Source: Clostridiales bacterium (lineage in GTDB: Bacteria; Bacillota; Clostridia; Oscillospirales; Oscillospiraceae). From it: a DNA stretch of 5,986 nt. Both the position numbers and the translations under genes were made by a program. Shown here piece after piece: positions 1 through 4,693 of the stretch. Each line of letters opens with the position of its first letter. The first letter of the stretch is position 1. The stretch is from NCBI GenBank assembly GCA_012516225.1, contig JAAYWX010000416.1, positions 1-5,986 of the forward strand, read 5' to 3'. The notes under the pieces were generated by a model, which worked only from the letters and a program-made list of their open reading frames with translations, was not told the DNA's origin and made no database searches.

Positions 1-54
1 ACGTCCAGTTTATTCAGGTTTGAGAATAACAAAATAATGAAAGAAGGAATTATT

Positions 55-657
55 ATGGCGTTAGGTTGTGACACGGCGACCACTATCACTACGGCCAGAC
101 TGGCGACGCTTGTCAGCGGAGGCTACACTTTTGTTGGAAGATACTTGGCAGGAAGCTATGCTTTGACAGCTTCTGAAAAAAGCATAATTACAGGGGGTGG
201 CCTCTATATCGTCTCTATTTGGGAAAAAGGCTCGCCGACCAGTTCATCTTATTTTACTGCTGATAAAGGGACATCTGACGCTACAAGCGCAATCTCTGCT
301 GCCCAGGCGATAGGGCAGCCTTCCGGCACTCCGATCTACTTCACAGTCGATTATGATGCCAGTGCGAGCGACATCAGCGGACCCATTAAAAGCTACTTGC
401 AGGCAGTCAAGGCGGTCTTTGCCGCGCAGAACTACCCTTATGCGCTTGGCCTTTATGGTTCCGGAGCGGTACTTACCTATTACCAGAACACTTTCACTTA
501 CACATGGCTTGCCGGAGCATCCGGGTGGAGCGGATCAAGCACGTACACGGGGTATGCGCTCAAGCAGTATTCCAATGGAACCACCATTGGAAGTGGAACT
601 GGGAAAATTACTATTGACAAAGACGATTCCAATGGTTCGGCTGGTGGCTGGATGTAA
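55..657 (+). CDS. DUF1906 glycoside hydrolase-like protein
   Basis: This 200-residue protein resembles the DUF1906 family (Rv2525c-like, a TIM-barrel fold related to GH25 lysozymes), whose members are suspected to act on cell wall glycans. The family pattern is visible: GCD near the N-terminus (Asp6), YTFVGRYL around residues 24-31, an IWEKG strand around 55-59, and IYFTVDYD around 94-101 with two acidic residues (Asp99, Asp101) at the end of a barrel strand. A WLAGASGW block and a C-terminal IDKDDSNG follow. I chose the ATG at 55 because AAGAAGGA (41-48) lies 6 bases before it; the in-frame ATG at 37 has no such site. There is no signal peptide or membrane segment, so a wall-directed role would need another export route, or the protein acts inside the cell. 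A strong terminator follows. The family call is fairly secure; the substrate is unknown. Confidence 0.85.
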   Translation: MALGCDTATTITTARLATLVSGGYTFVGRYLAGSYALTASEKSIITGGGLYIVSIWEKGSPTSSSYFTADKGTSDATSAISAAQAIGQPSGTPIYFTVDYDASASDISGPIKSYLQAVKAVFAAQNYPYALGLYGSGAVLTYYQNTFTYTWLAGASGWSGSSTYTGYALKQYSNGTTIGSGTGKITIDKDDSNGSAGGWM

Positions 658-692
658 CTCCAGTTCCACAGCCCAGTAATTATCGTTTTGCT

Positions 693-735
693 GATCATAG
701 TTGGACAGATTTTCTGCCCAACTATGATTTTGTTT
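693..735 (+). terminator. Rho-independent terminator after the DUF1906 gene
   Basis: An 11-bp perfect stem pairs 694-704 (ATCATAGTTGG) with 718-728 (CCAACTATGAT). Inside it, CAGA (706-709) pairs with TCTG (713-716) around a TTT loop. The run ATTTTGTTTTTC follows directly. It closes the transcript of the gene ending at 657. Confidence 0.8.
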
Positions 736-739
736 TTCA

Positions 740-1015
740 TTTTTAATGTCAGTACCTCCCGACCAATTCCAAGCGCACAATAAGAATTTAATGGATTCCT
801 CGAGGCAATCGTTATTCATTCATATCTGAAAAACCATTCTAATTGGACGGATAAATATTCAAGTATGATTCCAGTCTAAATCCGCGGCCCGTATCATTAT
901 ATAAAGACAATTTTGAAGGCAATTTGCAACACGCTGACAGAAATATTAATTCATCAAATGAGGCGCTTTGGAATTTGAACATTCACAGAATATCCATATT
1001 TTTTATCAGAAAATA
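740..1015. other. Intergenic stretch without a recognisable gene
   Basis: No reading frame here has both a plausible ribosome binding site and a recognisable product. Composition is A+T-rich with no tRNA-like or repeat structure that I can see. The stretch separates the terminated DUF1906 unit from the XRE-led unit. Confidence 0.5.
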
Positions 1016-1046
1016 GCAGGTACCGTAGCAGTTCCTGCCATTTTTA
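1016..1046 (+). terminator. Possible weak terminator-like hairpin
   Basis: GCAGGTAC (1016-1023) pairs with GTTCCTGC (1031-1038) at 7 of 8 positions across a 7-base loop, followed by CATTTTTAT. The stem is short and has one mismatch, so it could also be an operator or chance. No gene ends nearby on the plus strand. Confidence 0.35.
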
Positions 1047-1085
1047 TATCGAAAACAATACTTATAATACATCATTTTACAAAAT

Positions 1086-1128
1086 TAATATTTATAGTAT
1101 TTGGGCTAAGAGAAGTAATATTTATAGT
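1086..1128 (+). promoter_or_regulatory. 13-bp direct repeat and probable promoter of the XRE gene
   Basis: TAATATTTATAGT occurs exactly twice, at 1086-1098 and 1116-1128, starts 30 bp apart, close to three helical turns. The second copy ends in TATAGT (1123-1128), a fair -10 element, with a weak -35 TTGGGC at 1101-1106 (16-base spacer). Two same-face sites over and upstream of a promoter fit autoregulation by the XRE repressor encoded at 1180. The repeat is seen; the promoter and the binding protein are inferred. Confidence 0.4.
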
Positions 1129-1179
1129 CTATTCCACGCCCAAAAGAAAGCCTGTAGTATATATCAGGGGTGTAAATTT

Positions 1180-1515
1180 ATGTCGGATATCGCAAAAATA
1201 GTTGGTGAAAGAGTGCGAAGCTACAGAAATAAGGCAGGATTTAGTCAAGACGAATTAGCCGAAAAAGCGGGATTGCATTTTACATATATCGGACAAGTGG
1301 AACGCGGAGAAAAAAACGCCACACTTGAAAGCATAGCGAAAATTGCACGTGCGTTGCAGGTGCCGCTCGAGGTCCTTTTTGAAAACATAATTACTGGCAG
1401 TGCGGACAACCAAATCGCTGCCAAAGGCTATAGTTTAATCAGCAGTCTGCCGCTTGCGGACCAGAAAGCGCTGCTTGATCTTATTAAACTAATCGTTGCT
1501 TATAAAAACACATAA
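1180..1515 (+). CDS. XRE-family helix-turn-helix transcriptional regulator
   Basis: This 111-residue protein has a Cro/C1-type DNA-binding domain at about residues 6-67: VGERVRSYRNKAGFSQDELAEKAG, then the recognition-helix region HFTYIGQVERGEKNATLESIAKIARALQV and PLEVLFE, the standard end of a SinR/XRE domain. The remaining ~40 residues are a short helical tail, probably for dimerisation. The ATG at 1180 is supported by AGGGGTG at 1166-1172, 7 bases upstream. A 13-bp direct repeat lies about 50-95 bases upstream and could be its own operator. The sigma gene that follows on the same strand starts 60 bases after the stop with no terminator between, so co-transcription is likely, and the regulator may control the sigma/anti-sigma genes. 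The domain call is secure; the target is inferred. Confidence 0.93.
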   Translation: MSDIAKIVGERVRSYRNKAGFSQDELAEKAGLHFTYIGQVERGEKNATLESIAKIARALQVPLEVLFENIITGSADNQIAAKGYSLISSLPLADQKALLDLIKLIVAYKNT

Positions 1516-1575
1516 AAGGCATTTGCACATCTTCACTTGACTGCCTATGAGCCGCACAATAAGGGGTACTGCTTT

Positions 1576-1908
1576 ATGATAGGATTAATAATAGCACAGC
1601 TTGACGACGACAGGGCTTTCATGCTTGATTTATATAAAAACTATTATGGCCTCGTCCGAAAAACGATTTTCAGCATAACGCACAGCATTGAGGATATTGA
1701 AGATCTGATAGATGATGCTTTCATAAAGTTAATGGATAAAATTTCACTGCTTCAAACTTTTGATTGTTGCAAACCCACCGCTTATGTTGTCTATACTACA
1801 AGAAGCGTTTCCATAAACTACATTAAGCACAAGAAGGTTGAAAACAGGCGCATGTATTACATTGAAAATATGGATATAACGGAAGACCTTTTTAATCTTG
1901 AAAAATGA
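1576..1908 (+). CDS. Sigma factor N-terminal fragment (region 2)
   Basis: This open segment carries sigma region 2, which binds core RNA polymerase and the -10 element. The sequence runs MIGLIIAQLDDDRAFMLDLYKNYYGLVRKTIF, then IEDIEDLIDDAFIKLMDKI and a YVVYTTRSVSINYIKHKK helix, in the usual order for an ECF-type region 2. I chose the ATG at 1576 because AAGGGG (1561-1566) lies 9 bases upstream and family members begin at a short M-[IL]-x-L segment. The frame extends upstream to a TTG at 1537 without a ribosome binding site. It ends early at TGA 1906-1908, so on its own it would lack the -35-binding region 4. Confidence 0.75.
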   Translation: MIGLIIAQLDDDRAFMLDLYKNYYGLVRKTIFSITHSIEDIEDLIDDAFIKLMDKISLLQTFDCCKPTAYVVYTTRSVSINYIKHKKVENRRMYYIENMDITEDLFNLEK

Positions 1909-2155
1909 GTCCGAAGCACGGCTTATCCGGCAGGAAGAACTGGAATTATTAAACGACGCAATATCCAGGCTCCCTCAGGGGCAAAAAGACCTTCTCTATT
2001 TCAAATACATGCTTGAGATGAGCGATCAGGATATAGCCGAAATATTGGGCATAGCGCCGAACAGCGTTCGGCAATACCTGACGCGCGCCCGACGAAATGC
2101 CAGAAAGCTCATGGAAAGGGGGATGCGTGATTATGCCGAGGAACAATGCGGATAG
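1898..2155 (+). CDS. Sigma factor C-terminal fragment (region 4)
   Basis: This segment encodes sigma region 4: RLPQGQKDLLYFKYMLEMSDQDIAEILGIAPNSVRQYLTRARRNARKLMER, a helix-turn-helix that contacts the -35 element. It shares 11 bases with the end of the region 2 fragment in another frame. Separate translation would need a TTG at 1898, preceded by GGAAGA at 1881-1886 at a poor distance of 11 bases, so a frameshifted single gene is the better reading. Its last 29 bases overlap the anti-sigma frame if that starts at GTG 2127 (23 if at ATG 2133). Confidence 0.75.
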   Translation: MKNESEARLIRQEELELLNDAISRLPQGQKDLLYFKYMLEMSDQDIAEILGIAPNSVRQYLTRARRNARKLMERGMRDYAEEQCG

Positions 2156-2411
2156 AATCCGGGAACTTAACGAACAATATGAAGACGCTTTATTCCGTTT
2201 AGTAATGAATGACGCAGCTGAAAAAGAAGGCAAACTCCTTTTTGAAGAAAACGAACGGCTTAAAGACGATCCGGCAAATCTGCCCTCTCAGAAGGATGTT
2301 GACAGATTTGCCGGACTGGTGGATTTGCATTTAAAAACAGCGGAAAAAACCGAAGAAATCATCGCGCATCAAGAATATTTACAAGGGCGGCCTCAGCTAT
2401 GCTGGCCCTAG
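2133..2411 (+). CDS. Anti-sigma factor N-terminal cytoplasmic fragment
   Basis: The segment begins MPRNNADRIRELNEQYEDALFRLVMNDAAEKEGKLLFEENERLKDD and is mostly charged helix, as expected for the sigma-binding cytoplasmic part of this type of anti-sigma protein. There is no zinc-binding HxxxCxxC motif. It continues to VDRFAGLVDLHLK, after which the frame (TAEKTEEIIAHQEYLQGRPQLCWP) probably no longer follows the ancestral protein and stops at 2411. Its start lies inside the end of the sigma region 4 frame, so the two were translationally coupled. Confidence 0.65.
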   Translation: MPRNNADRIRELNEQYEDALFRLVMNDAAEKEGKLLFEENERLKDDPANLPSQKDVDRFAGLVDLHLKTAEKTEEIIAHQEYLQGRPQLCWP

Positions 2412-2659
2412 TCGTCATGTTTTCTGCTATGATGCTGACCGTCCAGGCATTCCGTATCCAGGTTTTGAATTTTTTGATTAGTATTGAACCTAAATTTACG
2501 GCCTTTCAACTAAAAGACAGTAACGATAATCAAAATAACGGGCAATTGATAGTAAACTGGACAAATGCATATGTTCCGACATATATACCGGAAGGCTATG
2601 AGGCAAGCAGCATTTCGTATTCCGACTCCGCAAAAAAAAATCATATTTACGAAACGTGA
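2399..2659 (+). CDS. Anti-sigma factor membrane helix and start of the DUF4367-like domain (fragment)
   Basis: This frame starts with a hydrophobic helix (MLALVVMFSAMMLTVQAF), then RIQVLNFLISIEPKFTAFQ, a polar linker, and NAYVPTYIPEGYEASSISYSD, the typical opening of a DUF4367-like domain with its Y-x-P-x-G-Y signature. It stops at 2659 just after the A9 run. AAGGGCGG at 2383-2390 lies 8 bases before the ATG at 2399, so separate initiation is conceivable, but the upstream codons in this frame (RIFTRAASA) look like the natural continuation of the anti-sigma protein. Confidence 0.6.
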   Translation: MLALVVMFSAMMLTVQAFRIQVLNFLISIEPKFTAFQLKDSNDNQNNGQLIVNWTNAYVPTYIPEGYEASSISYSDSAKKNHIYET

Positions 2660-2897
2660 AGATAATTCTTCTGTTATTTACACCGAATATAATTCTAAAA
2701 ACAGTATTGCCGTCGATACGGAAAACGCTTCACTTGTAGAAACGGTTAAGATCAACGGCCAGGATGGAACACTGTCGGTTAAGGATTCCACAACCTCCGT
2801 GGTATGGGCTATGGACAATCATCTTTTCACTATTCAGGGCCAGCTGAGTGCGGATGAGGCAATAAAAATGGCCGAAGGCGTCAAATTCATAAAATAA
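2565..2897 (+). CDS. Anti-sigma factor C-terminal DUF4367-like fragment
   Basis: The frame is open from an ATG at 2565, which has no ribosome binding site, but the family-like sequence starts only at about 2634: KKIIFTKREDNSSVIYTEYNSKNSIAVDTENASLVETVKINGQDGTLSVKDS, then VVWAMDNHLFTIQGQLSADEAIKMAEGVKFIK. This is the second half of a DUF4367-like extracellular sensor domain, ending with the usual AIKMAEGVKFI helix. The residues encoded before 2634 are a frame shadow of the preceding fragment. It would be made only by frameshifting from that fragment. Confidence 0.55.
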   Translation: MHMFRHIYRKAMRQAAFRIPTPQKKIIFTKREDNSSVIYTEYNSKNSIAVDTENASLVETVKINGQDGTLSVKDSTTSVVWAMDNHLFTIQGQLSADEAIKMAEGVKFIK

Positions 2898-2901
2898 AAG
2901 T

Positions 2902-2907
2902 TATAAA
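2902..2907 (+). promoter_or_regulatory. Possible -10 element for the secreted protein gene
   Basis: TATAAA lies 14 bases before the leader hairpin that starts at about 2921. If used, the transcript would begin just before the hairpin, giving a leader of about 60 bases. No convincing -35 element is visible, so the gene may instead be read from the upstream operon. Confidence 0.25.
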
Positions 2908-2922
2908 ATATATGTATTGCAA

Positions 2923-2973
2923 AAGACCTCCTTTGTTGTCTTTTATTAGTGAAAAGATAATGAAGGAGGTTTT
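2923..2973 (+). promoter_or_regulatory. 22-bp leader hairpin that buries the Shine-Dalgarno of the secreted protein gene
   Basis: Bases 2923-2944 pair with 2952-2973 without a bulge: 18 Watson-Crick and 4 G-U pairs around a 7-base loop (2945-2951). The 3' arm contains the whole ribosome binding site AAGGAGGT (2963-2970), paired perfectly with ACCTCCTT (2926-2933). A competing hairpin, AAAAGAC (2921-2927) with GTCTTTT (2938-2944), uses the same 5' arm and would free the site. The structure is seen in the sequence; its role as a translational switch, thermometer or terminator (TTTTC follows) is inferred. Confidence 0.7.
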
Positions 2974-2977
2974 CATC

Positions 2978-3406
2978 ATGAAAAAGACAATCAGCATTTG
3001 TTTAGCATTGTTTCTGGCAATTTTCATGACTGTACCCGCATTCGCAGCAGGTACGGGCAGCTATACCGCCGAAAGCGTTATGTCGCCTAAATTTACGTAC
3101 ATATGGTCGATGAGCGCAGGACTTGACATAAGCTCGTCCGGGAAAGCCCGTTGCTCAGGGTCTGTAGATGCTTCAAGCAATTCCTATACCGCCGAGCTTA
3201 CCGTCTCCTTGCAAAAATATACCAGCAGCGGATGGACAACCATTAAATCTTGGAATGGCTCCGGATCGGGTCAGGGTCTTATAGTCGAGAACTACTATTA
3301 TGTCAGTAACGGTACATACAGAGTATGTTCGATGGCTAAAATTTATAATTCCGCAGGCAAATTACTGGAAACACAGTCTTTTTATTCAGCAGAAGAAACG
3401 TATTAA
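2978..3406 (+). CDS. Small secreted protein with signal peptide (DUF6147-like)
   Basis: This 142-residue protein starts with a clear Sec signal peptide: MKKT, a hydrophobic core (ISICLALFLAIFMTV) and PAFA-AG, with cleavage expected after about residue 23. The mature part is about 119 residues, rich in Ser, Tyr, Gly and Thr, and probably all beta: SPKFTYIWSMSAGLDISSSGKARCSGSVDASSNSYTAELTVSLQK, then WTTIKSWNGSGSGQG and a YRVCSMAKIYNSAGKLLETQS strand. The pattern resembles small clostridial exported proteins that I associate with DUF6147; I cannot confirm this. Function is unknown. The ATG at 2978 is fixed by AAGGAGGT (2963-2970), 7 bases upstream; in-frame codons upstream to 2912 are leader. 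It lies 80 bases after the anti-sigma gene and could be a target of that sigma system. Its ribosome binding site is locked in a long hairpin. Confidence 0.85.
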   Translation: MKKTISICLALFLAIFMTVPAFAAGTGSYTAESVMSPKFTYIWSMSAGLDISSSGKARCSGSVDASSNSYTAELTVSLQKYTSSGWTTIKSWNGSGSGQGLIVENYYYVSNGTYRVCSMAKIYNSAGKLLETQSFYSAEETY

Positions 3407-3412
3407 CGTATA

Positions 3413-3564
3413 GGAAGAGCACTGACAAATAAACCCTTCATCACGATGCGCCAGCTTATTGATTTCCACTGCGTCTTCGAGCACATGGAAGGGCTGACAA
3501 CAACCGAATGCCAATAAGCAGCCTGATAACTTGGTTGCCTGCGAGGCTCTTCCGTGGGTTTATT
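3413..3564 (+). ncRNA. Candidate structured RNA with crossing helices, no gene
   Basis: Several perfect or near-perfect complementary blocks crowd this stretch. GGAAGAGC (3413-3420) pairs with GCTCTTCC (3546-3553), and AATAAACCC (3428-3436) with GGGTTTATT (3556-3564); the order A-B-A'-B' is that of a pseudoknot or of two alternative folds. Inside, GCTTATTG (3454-3461) pairs with CAATAAGC (3512-3519) and encloses a smaller hairpin TTCCA/TGGAA (3464-3468, 3486-3490). GCAGCC (3518-3523) can pair with GGTTGC (3533-3538). A strong terminator follows at 3605-3642. It does not match an RNA class that I recognise; it may be a separate RNA or the 3' tail of the secreted-protein mRNA. Confidence 0.35.
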
Positions 3565-3604
3565 GGGATTAAGCGGATGTAATGTCAATACTGATTATCG
3601 CGCG

Positions 3605-3642
3605 CGCGGCTGCCTCGGCTTCCGGGGCAGCCCGCGGTTTTT
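3605..3642 (+). terminator. Strong Rho-independent terminator
   Basis: GGCTGCC (3608-3614) pairs with GGCAGCC (3626-3632); inside, CGG (3616-3618) pairs with CCG (3622-3624), and the stem can extend through CGCG/CGCG with a one-base bulge. TTTTT (3638-3642) follows. It works only on the plus strand and closes the secreted-protein transcript or the candidate RNA before it. Confidence 0.85.
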
Positions 3643-3649
3643 CTATCCG

Positions 3650-3664
3650 TGAGCAACTTGCTCA
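3650..3664. repeat. 15-bp palindrome
   Basis: TGAGCAACTTGCTCA is a perfect 7-bp inverted repeat around a central C, between two convergent terminators. It could be an operator or a chance hairpin; no T-run follows on either strand. Confidence 0.35.
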
Positions 3665-3679
3665 TCTCGCTTCGGCATC

Positions 3680-3722
3680 AAAAAAATGTAATGATGGTAA
3701 GTTAATCACGATTATCATCGTT
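3680..3722 (-). terminator. Terminator of the sigma/holin operon (minus strand)
   Basis: AATGATGGTAA (3690-3700) pairs with TTATCATCGTT (3712-3722) as an 11-bp stem with two G-U pairs. On the minus strand it is followed, after three bases, by seven T (complement of 3680-3686). The holin stop codon (3702-3704) lies in the loop, so the gene ends inside its own terminator. Confidence 0.65.
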
Positions 3723-4112
3723 TTCTTTTAGCTTTTCTATGACGTCCTTTAATTTTCGTGGAAATGGGAGTCCCATTTTGCCTGTATTTTCGATAATGCT
3801 GATGCCCTCATTTGATAAGTAAAACATAATAAGCAACGTTCTTAAAGCGCTTCCGGAACCAAGGATATATTGGTCAATAATATTGCCCATTGAAACAAGA
3901 ATAAATATTAGGATTTTTTTGCAAATGCCCTTAAAACCTATTTCACTTGATACTTTTTTATTGTGAATAGCAACCAATACTCCGGTCACGTAATCCATTG
4001 CTACAAAAGCGATTAACGCATAGATAAAGGAATCAAACCCTCCCAAAAGCCATCCGAGTATACCTCCCAGCACCGCAACGGCAATCTTGCAATAATTAAT
4101 AATTGAGTTCAT
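3702..4112 (-). CDS. Phage-type holin of the TcdE / Phage_holin_4 family
   Basis: This 136-residue membrane protein looks like the toxin-secretion/phage-lysis holins typified by TcdE. Hydrophobic segments lie at about residues 10-27 (IAVAVLGGILGWLLGGF), 28-49 (SFIYALIAFVAMDYVTGVLVAI, with the family's M-D-Y-x-T-G motif), 67-85 and 90-107. Then comes the typical amphipathic end GLPFPRKLKDVIEKLKEN. Such holins make pores that release lytic enzymes, bacteriocins or large toxins without a signal peptide. Its ATG overlaps the stop codon of the upstream sigma gene (ATGA, 4 bp), so the two are translationally coupled and expressed together. A sigma-holin pair occurs in clostridial toxin and bacteriocin loci (tcdR/tcdE, uviA/uviB). 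No toxin gene lies in this window, and the exported partner, if any, is unknown. The family call is strong. Confidence 0.9.
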   Translation of the reverse strand: MNSIINYCKIAVAVLGGILGWLLGGFDSFIYALIAFVAMDYVTGVLVAIHNKKVSSEIGFKGICKKILIFILVSMGNIIDQYILGSGSALRTLLIMFYLSNEGISIIENTGKMGLPFPRKLKDVIEKLKENDDNRD

Positions 4113-4669
4113 ATTTTCGCCCGCCGTTCCGGCTTGTCCGAAAACAGGTGCTTCAATTTCTTTAAAGCTCTCTTTTTCATCTGGTTGACAGCTTGTCTTG
4201 AAGTTCCATTAGTCGATGCGATCTCCGTTGCGGTGTAACCAAAATAATAAATCATTTTTATAACCGACAGCTCCGCGGCGGTTAACACTATATGTATATC
4301 CGGCAGTTCCTGTTTGAAATATTCATCATATGCAGAAGATAAAACATCTGCATAATACAGCTCGCTGTCGCTTAATTCGGAAAAAGATATAAAGTTGTGA
4401 AGTTTTTTTATGTCCACAAGCCTTTTAATGTAACTGGCTCGCACAGATGTGCATATGTAGGAAACCATACTTCCTTCGCTTTTGTTACGGATATGATCAA
4501 GCTGAACGTTATGGATCAACTCAATGAAATCAACCAAAAGATCATTATAAGCATCCTCATAGTATAGTTTAAAAGCATATTTTTTGAGCAGGGGATTAAA
4601 CTTTTTAACCAGCAATAAAGCCGCATCTTCATTGCCTTCTTGTACTTTTGTTATTAAGTCGATAATCAT
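4109..4669 (-). CDS. TcdR/UviA-like alternative sigma factor
   Basis: This 186-residue protein matches the small clostridial sigma subgroup that includes TcdR, UviA, BotR and TetR, which switch on toxin or bacteriocin genes. Region 2 fills about residues 5-90: VQEGNEDAALLLVKKFNPLLKKYAFKLYYEDAYNDLLVDFIELIHNV, close to the subgroup's core-binding pattern, then SYICTSVRASYIKRLVDIKK. Region 4 lies at about 125-178 with the helix-turn-helix YTATEIASTNGTSRQAVNQMKKRALKKLKHLF. I chose the ATG at 4669 because AAAGGTGG (4685-4678) lies 8 bases before it; an in-frame GTG at 4681 overlaps that site. A promoter of the type this subgroup recognises lies directly upstream, which suggests the factor activates its own gene. 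The stop overlaps the holin start. It could instead be a phage late regulator; the protein class is well supported. Confidence 0.88.
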   Translation of the reverse strand: MIIDLITKVQEGNEDAALLLVKKFNPLLKKYAFKLYYEDAYNDLLVDFIELIHNVQLDHIRNKSEGSMVSYICTSVRASYIKRLVDIKKLHNFISFSELSDSELYYADVLSSAYDEYFKQELPDIHIVLTAAELSVIKMIYYFGYTATEIASTNGTSRQAVNQMKKRALKKLKHLFSDKPERRAKI

Positions 4670-4693
4670 TCGGCATCCCACCTTTCGATTGCT

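Larger units (their letters stand above)
1576..2155 (+). pseudogene. ECF-like sigma-70 family sigma factor, frameshifted between regions 2 and 4
   Basis: Read across one frameshift, this is a sigma factor of about 192 residues with region 2 in the first reading frame and region 4 in the second. The junction is at the A5 run 1901-1905: frame one reads CTT GAA AAA TGA and stops, while the frame from 1898 continues with NESEARLIRQEELELL. Removing one A gives a smooth join, LENESEARLIRQ. The whole then matches clostridial ECF-like sigma factors paired with DUF4367 anti-sigma proteins, and the next gene is of that type. The 3' end overlaps the start of that next gene, indicating translational coupling. 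The break may be a real mutation, a base-calling error in a homopolymer, or a rare +1 recoding event; the sequence alone cannot separate these. A two-subunit sigma, as in Bacillus SigO/RsoA, is a less likely alternative. Confidence 0.75.
2133..2897 (+). pseudogene. DUF4367-type membrane anti-sigma factor, broken by two compensating frameshifts
   Basis: Assembled across two shifts, this is a protein of about 254 residues: a cytoplasmic N-terminal part, one membrane helix, and an extracellular DUF4367-like domain. Proteins of this type sit after clostridial ECF-like sigma genes and are thought to hold the sigma factor until a surface signal arrives. The first shift (-1) is best placed at TTTAAAAAC, 2330-2338, because the -1 frame then reads HLKNSGKNRRNHRASRIFTR, the basic stretch expected before the membrane helix. 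The second (+1) falls at the A9 run 2632-2640. The two cancel, so the C-terminus returns to the starting frame. ATG 2133 has AAAGGGGGA (2116-2124) upstream; GTG 2127 in the same frame is an alternative start. Mutation, sequencing error and recoding all remain possible. Confidence 0.7.

Noticed and set aside
353..819. Open frames on both strands overlapping the end of the DUF1906 gene
   Set aside because: They are shadows of the well-supported gene at 55-657 or run through its terminator hairpin.
1077..1104. TTTACA at 1077-1082 as a possible TcdR-type promoter for the XRE gene
   Set aside because: At 16-17 bases downstream the sequence is TATTTG or ATTTGG, not close enough to CTCTTT. Other TTTACA copies (such as 4953-4958 and 2379-2384) also lack the partner element.
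968..1201. Plus-strand open frame before the XRE gene
   Set aside because: It begins without a ribosome binding site, is A+T-rich low-complexity sequence, runs through the hairpin and the direct repeats, and overlaps the XRE start. The product resembles nothing.
1949..2233. Minus-strand open frame opposite the sigma and anti-sigma genes
   Set aside because: It is antisense to clearly recognisable sigma region 4 and has no family resemblance.
3403..3588. Minus-strand 61-residue frame, and a plus-strand frame at 3413-3517 (reads TNKPFITMRQLIDFHC in part)
   Set aside because: Neither has a ribosome binding site. The stretch is better explained by its many complementary blocks. A decayed coding fragment cannot be excluded.
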